From: a virus
IMG/VR virus record: IMGVR_UViG_3300025889_000463
Coordinates: 1 to 34,228 of that record
Length of the DNA: 34,228 nucleotides
Strand: one strand, 5' to 3'
The first letter of the stretch is position 1; each line of letters starts with the position of its first letter. Under the pieces are notes generated by a model, which saw nothing but the letters and a program-made list of their open reading frames with translations, made no database searches and was not told where the DNA came from. Made by a program: the position numbers and the translations under genes. Below are positions 23,242 to 31,815 of the stretch, one piece after another.

Positions 23242-23988
23242 TTACTTCTTAGCGATCTTATCCATCTCGCTATCGTAATAGGTCTTAGCAGCTTGGCAAT
23301 TGGCTCCCATCATATCGAAGCCCTGCTTTAACCATTTAGCAATCTCATCGGTGCGCTTATTGTGCGGCAGTTTATCCATCTTATACTGCCGATAGAATCG
23401 CATCATTGTCTCTGCGATTTTGAGCTCTACCGATTTCTCGGTGGTCTCTTTCTCAGTATCGGGCTTTTTATCTTCAAGCCACCTAAAGAATTGATCCCGT
23501 TTCTGCGAGCGCTTTATATACGCCGCGTTTTTCAGAGTGCGCTTAGTGTGGAGCGCTTTCTTTTTTGCTTGCAAAAACGGAATTTTAACCGTTTCTTTAT
23601 TATTGGCCCATTCTTTCGAGCCCATATAGGCAATCAATCCGCATGATTCCGTGTTGTCCCACGTATCGCTCTGTCCGCGTATTATCGTGCGGTCGAGATA
23701 GTGAAAGGCTGCCGTTAACATGTACTCAGTAACCGACTTGCGCATGCTAGCGTATAGATCACCGTTCTCATCCAAGTATTCCAACTTAAGTGCGGCGCCC
23801 TTGGTTTCTTCAGGATAGATTTTCCTGAGCTCCCTTTTAAGTGCGCGCTCCAGAGATCTAAAAGCCGTATCTTGATGCGATATAGCAAGATCATCTTGCA
23901 CCATAGAAGTGGCGAGTAAATCAACGGTGTCAGCGTTGAATGCGATGGTAGCGGTCTTGACCGCGGCTTTAACATTTGCGTTAGACAT
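23242..23988 (-). CDS. Orphan leftward gene in the control region (248 residues)
   Basis: ATG 23988 has GGGAG eight bases upstream; the longer frame to 24057 has no site. The protein is helical and basic, with an ERALKRELRKIYPEE helix, a Lys/Arg-rich middle (KKKALHTKRTLKNAAYIKRS) and a C-terminus rich in Lys and aromatic residues. I see no HTH or enzyme motif and do not recognise it. It has its own promoter overlapped by an operator, and its own terminator. That isolation next to iterons makes an initiator, partition or repressor role conceivable, but this is only positional inference. Confidence 0.75.
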   Translation of the reverse strand: MSNANVKAAVKTATIAFNADTVDLLATSMVQDDLAISHQDTAFRSLERALKRELRKIYPEETKGAALKLEYLDENGDLYASMRKSVTEYMLTAAFHYLDRTIIRGQSDTWDNTESCGLIAYMGSKEWANNKETVKIPFLQAKKKALHTKRTLKNAAYIKRSQKRDQFFRWLEDKKPDTEKETTEKSVELKIAETMMRFYRQYKMDKLPHNKRTDEIAKWLKQGFDMMGANCQAAKTYYDSEMDKIAKK

Positions 23989-24089
23989 AAAATGTCTCCC
24001 ATTGGTGGCATGATTGCCAGTGTCGGCCGGAATTGGCCGATGTGTGTATTGAAGCACATCTTTTTATTTAGGTGAACACGTTTTTTCTA

Positions 24090-24123
24090 ATTATAAAACT
24101 TTATTGATGACATGTGTCATCAA
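24090..24123 (-). promoter_or_regulatory. Promoter of the 248-residue gene overlapped by palindrome copy 9
   Basis: On the minus strand a perfect TATAAT (24090-24095) lies just downstream of the dyad TTGATGACATGTGTCATCAA (plus strand, 24104-24123), which covers the -35 position. No good -35 hexamer is visible, so the dyad-binding protein may repress or activate this promoter. Confidence 0.6.
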
Positions 24124-24467
24124 AAGTCGCGCTTAAAAGGGAATTGTGCGGGCCCGCATATAAAAGGAAAAGCCGGAACCGGAGACCATACCCGCCCCCA
24201 GCCCCCCGAGCCACCAAATGGTACCGGCGGCGGACAACATATACTATTACGCTCGAACGACTACGTATTCTGAGCAAAACGAGGCCCCACCCCCCTCTTT
24301 TTATACCCACAAAGCCGCAACACCCACCCCCTCCTATATATAAACACCCCCCGTCAAGGAGTCCCAAGTACTTGTTTCCTCTTTTATTTTTACTATATAC
24401 TTCGCAAATCGGCGTACTAGTGGGTATACAAACCCATTAACCAGCTTGCACAAGAGTATTACTGTAT
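24124..24467. other. Intergenic region before the late genes, with strand-biased C/G runs
   Basis: No convincing gene. The plus strand carries C-runs (CCCGCCCCCAGCCCCCC near 24189, CCCCACCCCCC near 24285, CCCCCC near 24349), so the minus strand has clustered G-runs that could form G-quadruplexes. A proline-rich open frame spans it but lacks a ribosome site and looks like a result of the C-runs. A possible rightward promoter is at 24372-24401. Confidence 0.5.
24372..24401 (+). promoter_or_regulatory. Candidate rightward (late) promoter
   Basis: TTGTTT (24372-24377), an 18-base spacer and TATACT (24396-24401), about 65 bases before the small terminase gene. It is the best candidate upstream of the rightward block, but the -35 box is only partly consensus. 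Confidence 0.35.
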
Positions 24468-25025
24468 ATGGCTATGGCCCTAACACCTGAGTTTGGTATA
24501 GAAATACCGGATAACGTTTCCTATATAGATTTGAAGGAACGGGTAGAAGCGGCCTGCCGTACTATAAACGAGTTACAGGATCACGGTTTTGAGTTTGAAG
24601 CTGACGAGTCCGATAACGACGTTGCTGCAAGACTTGTTACTGCTTACGCCCAAGATGTAGAAAATACGTCCAAAGAAGTTACCCACGCACGTACCTCCAC
24701 TCTTACCCCCGCTTCTCTTATAGAAACCAACAACATTCTGAAAGAGTTTGGTCAGATCGTAGCTACTCATGCTGCGGAAATCCGTAATACGGTGACTAAT
24801 AAGCTGATACTCGAAACCGAAAACCCCGATGCGCGGATACGGATAAGAGCGTTAGAGTTGTTGGGTAAAATGACGGATGTAGGTCTGTTTACTGAGAAGA
24901 AAGAAATCACGGTTACTCACCAGACTGCCGAAGAGTTACGAGAAAAACTTAGAGAGAAGCTGATAACACTTAAGCGTAATAGCGAAGGAGTATACGAGCC
25001 AGAAGAAAGTAGGGGTGGGGGCTAA
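24468..25025 (+). CDS. terS: Terminase small subunit
   Basis: This 185-residue helical protein lies two bases before the large terminase gene. The pattern EFGQIVATHAAEIRNTVTNKL, then RIRALELLGKMTDVGLFTEK, then EELREKLREKL is typical of phage small terminase subunits, which oligomerise on DNA and deliver it to the motor. The N-terminal DNA-binding part is not clearly recognisable. The ribosome site before ATG 24468 is weak. Identification rests on the helical pattern and on gene order. Confidence 0.75.
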   Translation: MAMALTPEFGIEIPDNVSYIDLKERVEAACRTINELQDHGFEFEADESDNDVAARLVTAYAQDVENTSKEVTHARTSTLTPASLIETNNILKEFGQIVATHAAEIRNTVTNKLILETENPDARIRIRALELLGKMTDVGLFTEKKEITVTHQTAEELREKLREKLITLKRNSEGVYEPEESRGGG

Positions 25026-25027
25026 CA

Positions 25028-26674
25028 ATGATGCGTGCATCAGCCTCCAATACCGCAGCTATAAATCCCTTAGCTACCCGTCCACCCCCTCCAGAATTTA
25101 CAGCCGACGAGATAGAACTGCTTTTACAGAACCTAAATTCCTATACTCCAGAAGAACAGGCGGAAATATATAAGATCGTCGAGGAGTTAGAAGCTAGGAA
25201 ACGCGCAGAAGCCTGCCATAACGACCTGATTGAGTTCTGTAAAGCTATGCAATCAGACTATAAGGTGGGAAAACACCATAGGATTCTGGCTAATCTCCTT
25301 ATGGAGATAGAAAAAGGTAGAATTTACGACGATAACGGTGAAGAAACGGCTAATTCTGGCAAGGATAGGGTGTGTGTAAACATGCCACCGCGTCACGGCA
25401 AGTCCCAACTTATTTCGATTTACTTCCCAGCGTGGTTTTTAGGGCGAAATCCCGATAAAAAAGTACTGATGGTCTCTCATACTACTGATCTTGCTGTAGA
25501 TTTTGGTAGAAAAGTGCGGAATTTGATCGGGACGCCAGAGTATCAAGCCATTTTTCCTAATGTGCAGCTGGCTCAAGACAGTAAATCTGCCGGAAGGTGG
25601 AATACAAACATGGGTGGGGAGTATTTTGCGTGTGGTGTAGGCTCTGCGTTGGCTGGACGGGGTGCTCATCTCCTGCTTATTGACGATCCTCACAACGAAC
25701 AAGACATAATTAACGGTAATCTGGACGTTTTTGACAAAACTTATGAGTGGTTTACCTACGGAGCTAGGACTCGTCTCATGCCTGCGGGTCGGATAGCTAT
25801 AGTTCAAACTCGTTGGCACTTGGATGACTTAACCGGGCGCGTTGTACGCGATATGGCCCAGTCTGAGCTAGCTGATAAGTATGAAATAGTAGAGTTTCCA
25901 GCCATTTTAGAAGTAAAAAACCCTGAAGAACCCACAAAGCCAATAGAGAAGCCTCTATGGCCCGAATTTTTTAATCTGGACGCGCTATACCGCACAAAAG
26001 CGTCTATGCCGTTGTTTCAATGGAACGCTCAGTATCAACAACATCCTACGGCGGAAGAAGCCGCAATAATTAAGAGGGAGTGGTGGAATGAGTGGAAGTC
26101 GGAAGAACCACCGGTTTGTGAGTACATAATAATGTCGTTGGACGCTGCGGCAGAAAAGAATAACCGTGCAGACTACACAGCATTAACTACATGGGGTGTA
26201 TTTCATAACGCCGAAGAGAACCGCTATTCCATAATCCTCCTGAACTCCATAAAGCGTCGTTTAGAGTTTCCCGAGTTAAAAGAGCTCGCCTACGAAGAAT
26301 TTAGAGAGTGGGACCCGGATGCGTTTATTGTGGAGAAGAAAAGTAGTGGTACGCCGTTATATCAAGAAATGCGTAGAATGGGCCTTGTTGTACAAGAATA
26401 TACACCCCACCGTGGGTCTGGTGATAAGATAGCGCGTTTGAACTCTGTAGCTGATATAGTAAGTTCAGGACTAGTTTGGGTTCCACAAACACGTTGGGCG
26501 GAAGAACTAGTAGAGGAGGTAGCAGGGTTCCCTTTTATGTCGCATGATGACCTTGTGGATTCCACGATAATGGCACTTATGCGGTTCCGGCAGGGTGGAT
26601 TTATCAGATTACCGTCCGACCAAGAAGATGAACCTAGATATTTTAAGAGTAGTCGCCGCAGTGCGTACTATTGA
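25028..26674 (+). CDS. terL: Terminase large subunit
   Basis: DNA-packaging motor of 548 residues. The ATPase has Walker A MPPRHGKS (119-126) and Walker B LLLIDDP (215-221), with coupling motif region RIAIVQTRWH (255-264). The nuclease has Asp372 (MSLDAAAE), Glu436 (FIVEKKSSG) and Asp507/Asp511 (SHDDLVDS), the RNase H-like metal set that cuts the concatemer. The length is normal for the family. The start follows GGGGTGGGGG at the end of the small subunit gene. The C-terminal tail (SSRRSAYY) may contact the portal. Confidence 0.97.
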   Translation: MMRASASNTAAINPLATRPPPPEFTADEIELLLQNLNSYTPEEQAEIYKIVEELEARKRAEACHNDLIEFCKAMQSDYKVGKHHRILANLLMEIEKGRIYDDNGEETANSGKDRVCVNMPPRHGKSQLISIYFPAWFLGRNPDKKVLMVSHTTDLAVDFGRKVRNLIGTPEYQAIFPNVQLAQDSKSAGRWNTNMGGEYFACGVGSALAGRGAHLLLIDDPHNEQDIINGNLDVFDKTYEWFTYGARTRLMPAGRIAIVQTRWHLDDLTGRVVRDMAQSELADKYEIVEFPAILEVKNPEEPTKPIEKPLWPEFFNLDALYRTKASMPLFQWNAQYQQHPTAEEAAIIKREWWNEWKSEEPPVCEYIIMSLDAAAEKNNRADYTALTTWGVFHNAEENRYSIILLNSIKRRLEFPELKELAYEEFREWDPDAFIVEKKSSGTPLYQEMRRMGLVVQEYTPHRGSGDKIARLNSVADIVSSGLVWVPQTRWAEELVEEVAGFPFMSHDDLVDSTIMALMRFRQGGFIRLPSDQEDEPRYFKSSRRSAYY

Positions 26675-26685
26675 GGGTATGAGTT

Positions 26686-29103
26686 ATGGCTATTGAAAGA
26701 GGGGTATACACAGCTCCAATGGGTTTGGAGGAAGAAGTTGAGGCTGTAATAGATATGGATATCTCGTCTTCTGCGCCCATTGAGATTGAGCTTGAAGATG
26801 GTGGGGTGGAAATAAGTTTCGGTGACGAAGAAATGCCCGCTGAATACGCGCCGTTTGACGCTAATTTGGCCGATTATATGGAGGAGAAAGACCTCCAGAC
26901 CCTTAGTGATGAGCTTATTGGGTGTGTTGAAGCCGATATAAATAGCCGCAAGGAGTGGGCTGAGACCTTCGTAAAAGGGCTTGAAGTGCTTGGATTCAAG
27001 TACGAAGAGCGCACCGATCCGTGGGAAAACGCCTGTGGAGTGTACAGTACGGTGTTGGCAGAGGCCGCTATACGCTTCCAAGCTGAAACTATGTCCGAAA
27101 CTTTCCCAGCTAGTGGGCCGGTTAAGACCAAAATTATAGGGCAGGAAACAAAAGAGAAGGAAGATGCGGCTAACCGGGTAAAAGTAGACATGAACTACGA
27201 GCTTACCGAGGTTATGACCGAGTACCGGCCAGAGCACGAGAGGATGCTATATGCCCTTGGTTTGGCAGGTTCAGCCTTTAAGAAGGTGTATTTTGACCCT
27301 AATCTGGGGCGTCAGACCGCCCTGTATATACCCGCTGAAGACGTCATTGTGCCCTACGGTGCGTCTAATATAGAGACAGCAGAGCGTGTAACCCACGTTA
27401 TGCGTAAGACCACAAACGAGCTTAAGAAGCTGCAAGTAGCCGGGTTTTACCGCGATGTAGACCTTGGCGATCCCGTTACATTCCACACGGATATAGAAGA
27501 GAAAAAGGCGGAAGAAGGCGGATATACCCTCACCGCTGACGACCGGTACTCTCTTTATGAAATCCATGCGGATTTGGTCATCGAAGGTGTCGATGAAGAA
27601 GATGACGAGATAGCCAAGCCTTACGTGGTAACTATAGACCGAGGCACAGGGGAAGTGCTTTCGGTTAGACGTAATTGGAATCCTGACGACATGTTGTCAC
27701 TAAAACGTCAACATTTTGTCCATTATGTCTACGTGCCCGGATTTGGCTTCTATGGTCTTGGTTTAATCCACATTATTGGCGGTTATGCTCGCGCTGGTAC
27801 GTCACTAATCCGTCAATTAGTTGACGCTGGTACTCTTTCTAACCTGCCCGGTGGCTTGAAATCGAGGGGTTTGAGGGTCAAGGGGGACGATACTCCCATT
27901 GGTCCGGGGGAGTTCAGAGATGTCGATGTGCCGTCTGGTTCCATACGAGAGAACATTATGCCCCTCCCGTACAAGGAGCCCAGCCAGACTTTGATGGCGT
28001 TGCTCAAGCAGATCACCGATGAAGGCCGCAGATTAGGGGCTATTAGTGACGTAAACATCTCCGATATGAGTGCAAACGCCCCGGTGGGCACTACGTTGGC
28101 TTTGTTAGAGCGCACTCTCAAGCCTATGACAGCCGTGCAGGCGCGGGTCCACTACGCTATGAAGCAGGAGTTCAAGCTGCTGAGAGCGATAATTGCCGAG
28201 TATGCGCCGGATGAGTATATGTACCTGCCCTACAGGGCGGAGCCTCGTGCGAAGCGGTCTGACTATGACATGGTTGAGGTTATACCGGTAAGCGACCCCA
28301 ACAGCAGCACAATGGCCCAGAGGGTTGTCCAGTACCAGACGGTGCTGCAGATGGCTCAGAATGCGCCTCAGATATACGACCTGCCACAGTTACACAGGCA
28401 GATGATCGAGGTTCTTGGCATTAAAAATGCTGACAAGCTGGTGCCTACTACTGATGACATAAAGCCAACAGACCCAGTTAGCGAGAATATGAACGTGCTG
28501 GTTGGTAAGCCTGTGAAGGCGTTTATTTATCAGGATCACGACGCCCATATACAGACGCACCAAGCGTTTATGCAGGACCCGCAGATCGCCCAGATGGTGG
28601 GGCAAAACCCTGCTGCTAGGTCCATTATGGCCGCCCTTCAAGCCCACTTGGCGGAACATATGGCGTTTAGCTACTACAAACAGATTGAGATGAAGATTGG
28701 AGCCCCGCTCACCGCCCCCGGCGAAGAGCTCCCAGAAGAGACCGAAATCCTTCTGTCCCAAGTTATGGCACAAGCAGCCATACAAAACACCCAAGCCAAG
28801 CAACAACAAGCGGCGCAACAGCAAGCTCAACAACAGGCCCAAGACCCGCTGTTCCAGTTGCAACAGGCTGAAGTGCAGGTTAAAGCGCAGGAAGTACAGC
28901 GCAAAGCTCAGAAAGACGCTCAAGATATGCAGTTGGCTCAAGACAAACTGGAGCTTGAGAAGCAGAAAGCAGCAAACACGGCTACCCTCGAAGCCGAGCG
29001 GATTGCCGCTCAAAACGAGCAAGCAGCTACTAAGTCCAGCCTAGATCGGGCTAAAGCCCTACTGGATGTAGCTAAAGAGCAAAACAACATGGGGCCTAAA
29101 TAA
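26686..29103 (+). CDS. Portal protein with glutamine-rich coiled-coil tail
   Basis: This 805-residue protein follows terL by eleven bases. It has the layout of the larger podovirus-like portals: an acidic N-terminus, a core with FPASGPVKTKI and YIPAEDVIVPYGAS, and a long helix region with NAPVGTTLALLERTLKPMT. From about residue 690 to the end it is a Gln/Ala-rich helical barrel-like tail (QQQAAQQQAQQQAQ, then KAQEVQRKAQKDAQ). The dodecameric portal is the head entry for DNA and docking site for the terminase. The C-terminal extension is longer than in minimal portals and might reach into the capsid as a barrel. Confidence 0.92.
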   Translation: MAIERGVYTAPMGLEEEVEAVIDMDISSSAPIEIELEDGGVEISFGDEEMPAEYAPFDANLADYMEEKDLQTLSDELIGCVEADINSRKEWAETFVKGLEVLGFKYEERTDPWENACGVYSTVLAEAAIRFQAETMSETFPASGPVKTKIIGQETKEKEDAANRVKVDMNYELTEVMTEYRPEHERMLYALGLAGSAFKKVYFDPNLGRQTALYIPAEDVIVPYGASNIETAERVTHVMRKTTNELKKLQVAGFYRDVDLGDPVTFHTDIEEKKAEEGGYTLTADDRYSLYEIHADLVIEGVDEEDDEIAKPYVVTIDRGTGEVLSVRRNWNPDDMLSLKRQHFVHYVYVPGFGFYGLGLIHIIGGYARAGTSLIRQLVDAGTLSNLPGGLKSRGLRVKGDDTPIGPGEFRDVDVPSGSIRENIMPLPYKEPSQTLMALLKQITDEGRRLGAISDVNISDMSANAPVGTTLALLERTLKPMTAVQARVHYAMKQEFKLLRAIIAEYAPDEYMYLPYRAEPRAKRSDYDMVEVIPVSDPNSSTMAQRVVQYQTVLQMAQNAPQIYDLPQLHRQMIEVLGIKNADKLVPTTDDIKPTDPVSENMNVLVGKPVKAFIYQDHDAHIQTHQAFMQDPQIAQMVGQNPAARSIMAALQAHLAEHMAFSYYKQIEMKIGAPLTAPGEELPEETEILLSQVMAQAAIQNTQAKQQQAAQQQAQQQAQDPLFQLQQAEVQVKAQEVQRKAQKDAQDMQLAQDKLELEKQKAANTATLEAERIAAQNEQAATKSSLDRAKALLDVAKEQNNMGPK

Positions 29104-29300
29104 TGGCTAAAACCGTCTTTGACGTGCTAGATGAAAGACTCGCTGAACATCAGCGTAGCATCCAAGATTTTATGTGTGGTGGTAGTGCAGAAAACTACGC
29201 TGCATATAAAGACGCCTGCGGAGCCTTTCGGGGTCTGGCTATCGCAAGGCGGGAGATAGAAGACCTCTCGCGAAACTACATGGAAGATGAAGATGACTAA
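29103..29300 (+). CDS. Small head-region protein
   Basis: This 65-residue protein starts in the stop of the portal gene (TAATG). It begins MAKTVFDVLDERL and is mostly helical, with an acidic end (MEDEDD). Small proteins of this size and position, between portal and scaffold genes, occur in many marine podovirus-like genomes and are assumed to help head assembly. I do not know a function. Its 3' end overlaps the co-chaperonin gene. Confidence 0.75.
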   Translation: MAKTVFDVLDERLAEHQRSIQDFMCGGSAENYAAYKDACGAFRGLAIARREIEDLSRNYMEDEDD

Positions 29301-29718
29301 ATCAACCCCGGCTATGACCGAGCTGGAGCAACAACGGCAGGCGAGGATACTCGCTGACCAGCAACGTGAGCTAGAACTAGAAGCGGCTATACCCAAGCCC
29401 GTGGGCTACAGGGTGCTGATCGCGCTGCCCAGTGTAGAAGAGACTTTTGGAGATAGTGGGCTTGTTAAGGCTAATGAGACCATGCGCCATGAGTATGTGC
29501 TTTCTATTATTGGATTAGTGCTGGATATGGGCGAGCAAGCCTATAAAGATGAAGACAGGTTCCCCGGAGGGGCTTGGTGTAAACCCGGAGATTACGTGAT
29601 GTTCCGAGCAAACACAGGCACTAGGTTCAAGATTGGGGAGCAAGAGTATCGCCTTATGAACGACGATTCTATCGAGGCGGTGGTACCAAACCCGAGACTT
29701 GTGTCTCGTGCCGCATAA
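29293..29718 (+). CDS. GroES-like co-chaperonin
   Basis: About 141 residues from ATG 29293 (GGA eight bases upstream; an ATG at 29287 is also in frame). After a helical N-terminal extension, the body matches the Cpn10 fold: PKPVGYRVLIALP, then the mobile-loop region VEETFGDSGLVKANE, then IIGLVLDMGEQAY, WCKPGDYVMFRANTGTRFKIGEQEYRLM, and a final strand IEAVVPNP. GroES works as a cap on GroEL; phage versions such as T4 gp31 replace GroES for folding the capsid protein. Its place in the head cluster fits this. Confidence 0.85.
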   Translation: MTKSTPAMTELEQQRQARILADQQRELELEAAIPKPVGYRVLIALPSVEETFGDSGLVKANETMRHEYVLSIIGLVLDMGEQAYKDEDRFPGGAWCKPGDYVMFRANTGTRFKIGEQEYRLMNDDSIEAVVPNPRLVSRAA

Positions 29719-29730
29719 GGAGTAACTATT

Positions 29731-30729
29731 ATGCCTATGCAACAAGTTGAGTTTGAGTTTCCTGAAGGTGATAAGGAAGAGGAAACTAAAAAGGTAGAGA
29801 GTAAGCAAGAAGAGGTTGTCGAAGATACTACTGACGAGATTGAGATAGAGATAATCGACGATACTCCCGAGGAAGACAGGAACCGTAAGCCTGCACCTCC
29901 TCCCAAAGATGTCACTGATGATGAGTTGGCTGAGTACAGCGAGAAAGTACAGAAGCGCATTAAGCACTTCAATAAAGGCTACCACGACGAAAGACGTGCT
30001 AGAGAAGCTGCGGAACGTCAACGGGATGAGATGGCTGAAGTTACTAAAAACCTCTACGAAGAAGTTTCAAGACTTAGAAGTAACAACGACCGTAGTCAGA
30101 GTGTCATACTCGAACAGGCTAAGAAACAGGTCGCTAACGAGATGGAAGTCGCCAAACGTATGTACAAGGAGGCTTATGAATCCGGTGATCCGGATGCGCT
30201 TGTAGCTGCCCAAGAGGCGCTTACTACAGCGAAGATAAGGGCAGACAAGGTTGCTTCGTTTAAACCTAAGCCTTTACAAACTAAAGAGAATCCTGTACAA
30301 AACGATACTAATACTTCGCTACCTCCAAGAACACAACAACCTCGACCCCAGCCGGACCCTAAAGCACAGGCTTGGAGAGAAGAGAATAGGTGGTTTGGAG
30401 GCAGTGACCCTACAGAACAAGAGATGACTGATTTTGCTCTTTCTGTAGACAGAACGTTAAAGGCCGAGGGTGTTGATCCTCGCTCTGACGAATACTACGA
30501 GAGAATAAATTCTCGTATGCGAAAAGTGTACTCCGAGTACTTTGAGTCCGGAGATTTAGAAACCCCAGAAGCTAGAAAGGGGTCGAGTAATGTGGTGGCA
30601 CCCGCTACGCGGAGCACAGCACCAAAAAAGGTGCGATTAACGCCTTCACAAACTCAGATCGCTAAGAGGCTTGGGTTGTCTAATGAGCAATACGCCCGAG
30701 AGGCTGCAAAATTGATGAGGAAACAGTAA
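29731..30729 (+). CDS. Capsid scaffolding protein
   Basis: This 332-residue protein has AAGGAG in its leader. It has a very acidic N-terminus (Glu/Asp runs), a proline break, a long charged coiled coil (YHDERRAREAAERQRDEMAE), a Gln/Pro linker (PRTQQPRPQPDPK) and a C-terminal segment ending in a basic helix that probably contacts the capsid shell. Composition, length and location between portal and capsid genes are those of scaffolding proteins. No protease gene is seen next to it, so the scaffold may leave uncut or be processed by another enzyme. Confidence 0.85.
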   Translation: MPMQQVEFEFPEGDKEEETKKVESKQEEVVEDTTDEIEIEIIDDTPEEDRNRKPAPPPKDVTDDELAEYSEKVQKRIKHFNKGYHDERRAREAAERQRDEMAEVTKNLYEEVSRLRSNNDRSQSVILEQAKKQVANEMEVAKRMYKEAYESGDPDALVAAQEALTTAKIRADKVASFKPKPLQTKENPVQNDTNTSLPPRTQQPRPQPDPKAQAWREENRWFGGSDPTEQEMTDFALSVDRTLKAEGVDPRSDEYYERINSRMRKVYSEYFESGDLETPEARKGSSNVVAPATRSTAPKKVRLTPSQTQIAKRLGLSNEQYAREAAKLMRKQ

Positions 30730-31175
30730 TGGCTAATAACAGATTAGACCGAGAGTTGGATACCCGCGAGCGAACCGTAAGGAAACCCGCGTGGAAACGC
30801 CCTGAAGTACTGCCTAGTCCGACCCCGGAAGAGGGGTATACGTACCATTGGGTGCGTGTTAGTACTAGGGGTGAACCCGATCCAACTAATGTTTCCGCTA
30901 AGTTAAGAGAAGGCTGGGAACCCGTACTGGCTACGGACCACCCGGAGATTGTTATGACTGGCGTCGAAAACGAACGCTTTAAAGATAACATCGTGATGGG
31001 TGGCCTTTTGCTATGTAAGGCACCGATTGAACTGGTCGAAGAGCGTAATGCTTATTATAGGGAGCAAGCTAAAGGCCAGATGACCTCGGTGGATAACAGC
31101 CTTATGAGAGAAAATGATCCTAGAATGCCTCTGTTCAACGACAGAAAATCTACGGTCACTTTTGGTAAAGGTTAA
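30729..31175 (+). CDS. Conserved-looking head-region protein
   Basis: This 148-residue protein overlaps the scaffold stop by one base (TAATG). It contains WKRPEVLPSPTPEEGYTYHW and REGWEPVLATDHPE, a recurrent pattern of marine phage head-cluster proteins, and an acidic/basic mixed C-terminus. The role is unknown; a minor head or assembly factor is likely from position. Confidence 0.75.
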   Translation: MANNRLDRELDTRERTVRKPAWKRPEVLPSPTPEEGYTYHWVRVSTRGEPDPTNVSAKLREGWEPVLATDHPEIVMTGVENERFKDNIVMGGLLLCKAPIELVEERNAYYREQAKGQMTSVDNSLMRENDPRMPLFNDRKSTVTFGKG

Positions 31176-31192
31176 CTTTTAAGGAGTCTAAA

Positions 31193-31801
31193 ATGGCAAC
31201 TACTGCTGCCCCTTACGGGTTAAAACCCGTAAAACGTGCTGACGGGATGCCGTATGCTGGCGCTACCTCTCAGTATTTGATTGACCCTGCCGGTGAAGCA
31301 ACTAACCTGTTTTATGGTCAAGTTGTAACTATCGGTGCTGATGGGTACATTGCTCTGGCTACCGGTTCAGGTGCTGACATCACTACTAATAACCTTGGCG
31401 CTGCCAATGTAGGTGGTATCGGCGTTTTTGTCGGCTGTGAGTACACCAACTCTTCAGGTCAGGTTGTGCAAGCCCAGTATTACCCTAGTGGTACTGCTAA
31501 CGGCGGTACGATCAAAGCCTATGTGGTTGATGATCCTAACGTTCTGTTCCAAGCTCAACTTGATGGTGCTGGTGCCCAAACTATTATTGGCACTAATACT
31601 TTCTTTGCTGCGGTTCAGAGCACTTCAACTGGCGATACTGCTACTGGTAACTCTACCAGTGCTTTGGATGCAACCGTACAAACTGCGGCTGCTGCGTTCC
31701 GTATCGTCGCTCATGTGTCCGCAGCGAGTGATGCTTACCCAGATGTATTGGTTAAGTTCAATCCCGGCGCTCACCAAATGACTAACAACGTCGGACTGTA
31801 A
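31193..31801 (+). CDS. Probable capsid decoration/stabilisation protein
   Basis: This 202-residue protein has AAGGAG seven bases before its ATG. It is Ala/Gly/Thr/Ser-rich and beta-rich, with few charged residues (APYGLKPVKRADGMPYAGAT, then GGIGVFVGCEYTNSSGQV). That composition, and the position directly before the major capsid gene, fit a small decoration or head-stabilising protein. Strong codon bias and an ideal ribosome site suggest high expression. I cannot exclude another virion protein. Confidence 0.75.
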   Translation: MATTAAPYGLKPVKRADGMPYAGATSQYLIDPAGEATNLFYGQVVTIGADGYIALATGSGADITTNNLGAANVGGIGVFVGCEYTNSSGQVVQAQYYPSGTANGGTIKAYVVDDPNVLFQAQLDGAGAQTIIGTNTFFAAVQSTSTGDTATGNSTSALDATVQTAAAAFRIVAHVSAASDAYPDVLVKFNPGAHQMTNNVGL

Positions 31802-31815
31802 GGAGAAGTTGAGAT

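Noticed and set aside
22767-23242. Leftward frames with repeated peptides (LMTLVI..., FVSKKPMKPVIPRLAAS twice)
   Set aside because: The peptide repeats are translations of the palindromes and 30-bp repeats; no ribosome sites and they cross a terminator.
24114-24440. Rightward 108-residue proline/arginine-rich open frame
   Set aside because: No ribosome site, starts inside the palindrome, and its composition simply mirrors the C-runs of the intergenic DNA.
28390-29022. 210-residue leftward Leu-rich frame
   Set aside because: Antisense of the Gln-rich portal tail; CAG/CAA codons read as Leu on the other strand.
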